A stretch of 64,000 nucleotides of DNA from Perlabentimonas gracilis. Its GTDB lineage: Bacteria; Bacteroidota; Bacteroidia; Bacteroidales; Tenuifilaceae. The stretch covers positions 1 through 64,000 of the forward strand of contig NZ_JAANIG010000026.1 of NCBI RefSeq assembly GCF_011174675.1, written 5' to 3'. Under the pieces are notes generated by a model that worked only from the letters and a program-made list of their open reading frames with translations, made no database searches and was not told where the DNA came from. Shown piece after piece: positions 63,178 through 64,000 of this stretch. Position 1 is the first letter of the stretch. Every line of letters begins with the position of its first letter. The translations under genes were made by a program, and so were the position numbers.

Positions 63178-64000
63178 ATGACAAACGCCGAGAAAGCAAT
63201 AAGATTAAGTAAGTTGGCAAGAGAGTTTAACGTTGGAATCTCTACCCTGGTCGATTTCCTGAATAAAAAGGGACATAAAATTGAGAGCAATCCTAACACA
63301 AAGGTCGATTCCAGCTTGTACCAAGTGCTTGCCCAAGAGTTTGGCGCCGAGATTAACCTGAAGAAAGAATCGCAAAAGGTTAGTCTTCAGAATCTTCGCG
63401 AGAAGAAGGAATCCGTTTCCATCGAGGATGTGGATGGAACCATTGCTGACGACGATGAAAACGATACAGCAGACGACGAGGTAATTGTTAAAAATGTTAC
63501 TCCAGAAAAGGAAACCTACAAAACAGAGAAGCCTCAAATTCAGCTTAAGGTTAAAGGCAAAATTGATTTAGAAACTCCAAAGAAGGAAGAGAAGCCAGCC
63601 GAAAAGCCAGCTCCAAAAGAGGAAAAGCCTGCCGAAAAGCCCGAGCAGAAGCAAAAGCCTAAGGAGGCAAACGTTGAGCATATCGAGACCGAGTCGAAGC
63701 GCCTAGAGCAACCCAAAGTGGTTGGCAAGGTAAATGTTGACGATTTTGAGAAGCGAAGGCCAACCAAGAAGACTAAAAAAGCTGAAGAGCCACAGGTTGA
63801 GAAAGCCGAGCCGAAAGCACCTGCGACTTCTAAACCCGAAAAAGTTCAGAAACCCGTTGAGGCCAAGAAGGAAGAGGTAAAGAAATCAATAGAAAAAGAA
63901 CCTGAGGCTGGTACCCCAAAGGAAGAGAAGGTGAAAACCGAGGAGGTTTTTTATCGCTCAGCGGTTGAAAAACTATCAGGACCAACCGTGGTAGGAAAGA
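63178..64000 (+). CDS. infB: Translation initiation factor IF-2, N-terminal part
   Basis: The frame is open from the ATG at 63178 to the window end (274 codons), so the G domain lies beyond. The N terminus (AIRLSKLAREFNVGISTLVDFLNKKGHKIESNP) is the IF2 N-domain fold; then a long Lys/Glu/Pro-rich linker begins, as is usual for Bacteroidota IF-2. It is third in rimP-nusA-infB. It will deliver fMet-tRNA, which matches the initiator tRNA at 31014. Confidence 0.95.
   Translation, partial: MTNAEKAIRLSKLAREFNVGISTLVDFLNKKGHKIESNPNTKVDSSLYQVLAQEFGAEINLKKESQKVSLQNLREKKESVSIEDVDGTIADDDENDTADDEVIVKNVTPEKETYKTEKPQIQLKVKGKIDLETPKKEEKPAEKPAPKEEKPAEKPEQKQKPKEANVEHIETESKRLEQPKVVGKVNVDDFEKRRPTKKTKKAEEPQVEKAEPKAPATSKPEKVQKPVEAKKEEVKKSIEKEPEAGTPKEEKVKTEEVFYRSAVEKLSGPTVVGK

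Overview
The window looks like a chromosomal segment of a Bacteroidota bacterium, most likely Bacteroidales or a related Marinilabiliales-type lineage; I cannot resolve the genus. The evidence is the gliding lipoprotein gldH, the fused lpxC-fabZ gene, the long form of ispG, an S46 dipeptidyl peptidase, many lipoproteins and beta-barrels, weak Shine-Dalgarno signals, and repeated use of the Bacteroidota promoter (-33 TTTG, about 19 nt, -7 TAnnTTTG). Four promoters match that consensus in both boxes with an 18-19 nt spacer (in front of mrp, tRNA-fMet, rimP and a siaC pair).

Layout. 0-6 kb, minus strand: a repeat-rich border, then nfu, mrp, an alkyltransferase-like gene, trmB, gldH, ricT and holB. 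6-11.3 kb: pgk, a LuxE-like acyl-protein synthetase, a C1 cysteine peptidase and an OmpP1/FadL porin. 11.4-13 kb: a SiaB kinase with two SiaC-type phosphoproteins. 13-18.8 kb: an S46 peptidase, rnhB, a glycosyltransferase and a flippase. 18.9-19.8 kb: two more SiaC paralogues. 20-24.6 kb: an HD phosphohydrolase, then lpxD, lpxC-fabZ and lpxA (lipid A and fatty acid synthesis). 24.6-30.7 kb, minus strand: an envelope cluster (M23 peptidase, dxr, rseP, tatA, lytic transglycosylase, DUF4837 lipoprotein).

At 31 kb an initiator tRNA-fMet marks the border of an accessory defence island (31.3-41 kb). The island is a type I restriction-modification system (hsdM, hsdS, hsdR) with an AbiE toxin-antitoxin pair and a Fic protein in the same overlapping operon. 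Dispersed palindromic repeats have inserted in frame into hsdM, hsdS and hsdR; the one in hsdR carries a complete DUF559 (Vsr-like) nuclease domain. A three-copy operator-like motif overlaps the abiEi promoter.

41-52 kb: ispG, a tandem universal stress protein, a single-domain response regulator, two MscS channels, a large protein with a degenerate P-loop next to one of the channels, and a DUF4914 PEPCK-like protein. 52-55 kb: lysC-lysA behind what reads as a classical attenuator: a consensus-like promoter, a 37-codon Met/Lys-rich leader peptide, and a strong intrinsic terminator placed before lysC. This leader is the most striking regulatory find in the window. 55-61 kb: an unknown beta-barrel, a PD40 lipoprotein, a serpin lipoprotein, and an ECF sigma factor with an overlapping membrane-anchored partner. 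61-64 kb: the rimP-nusA-infB operon, with infB running off the end.
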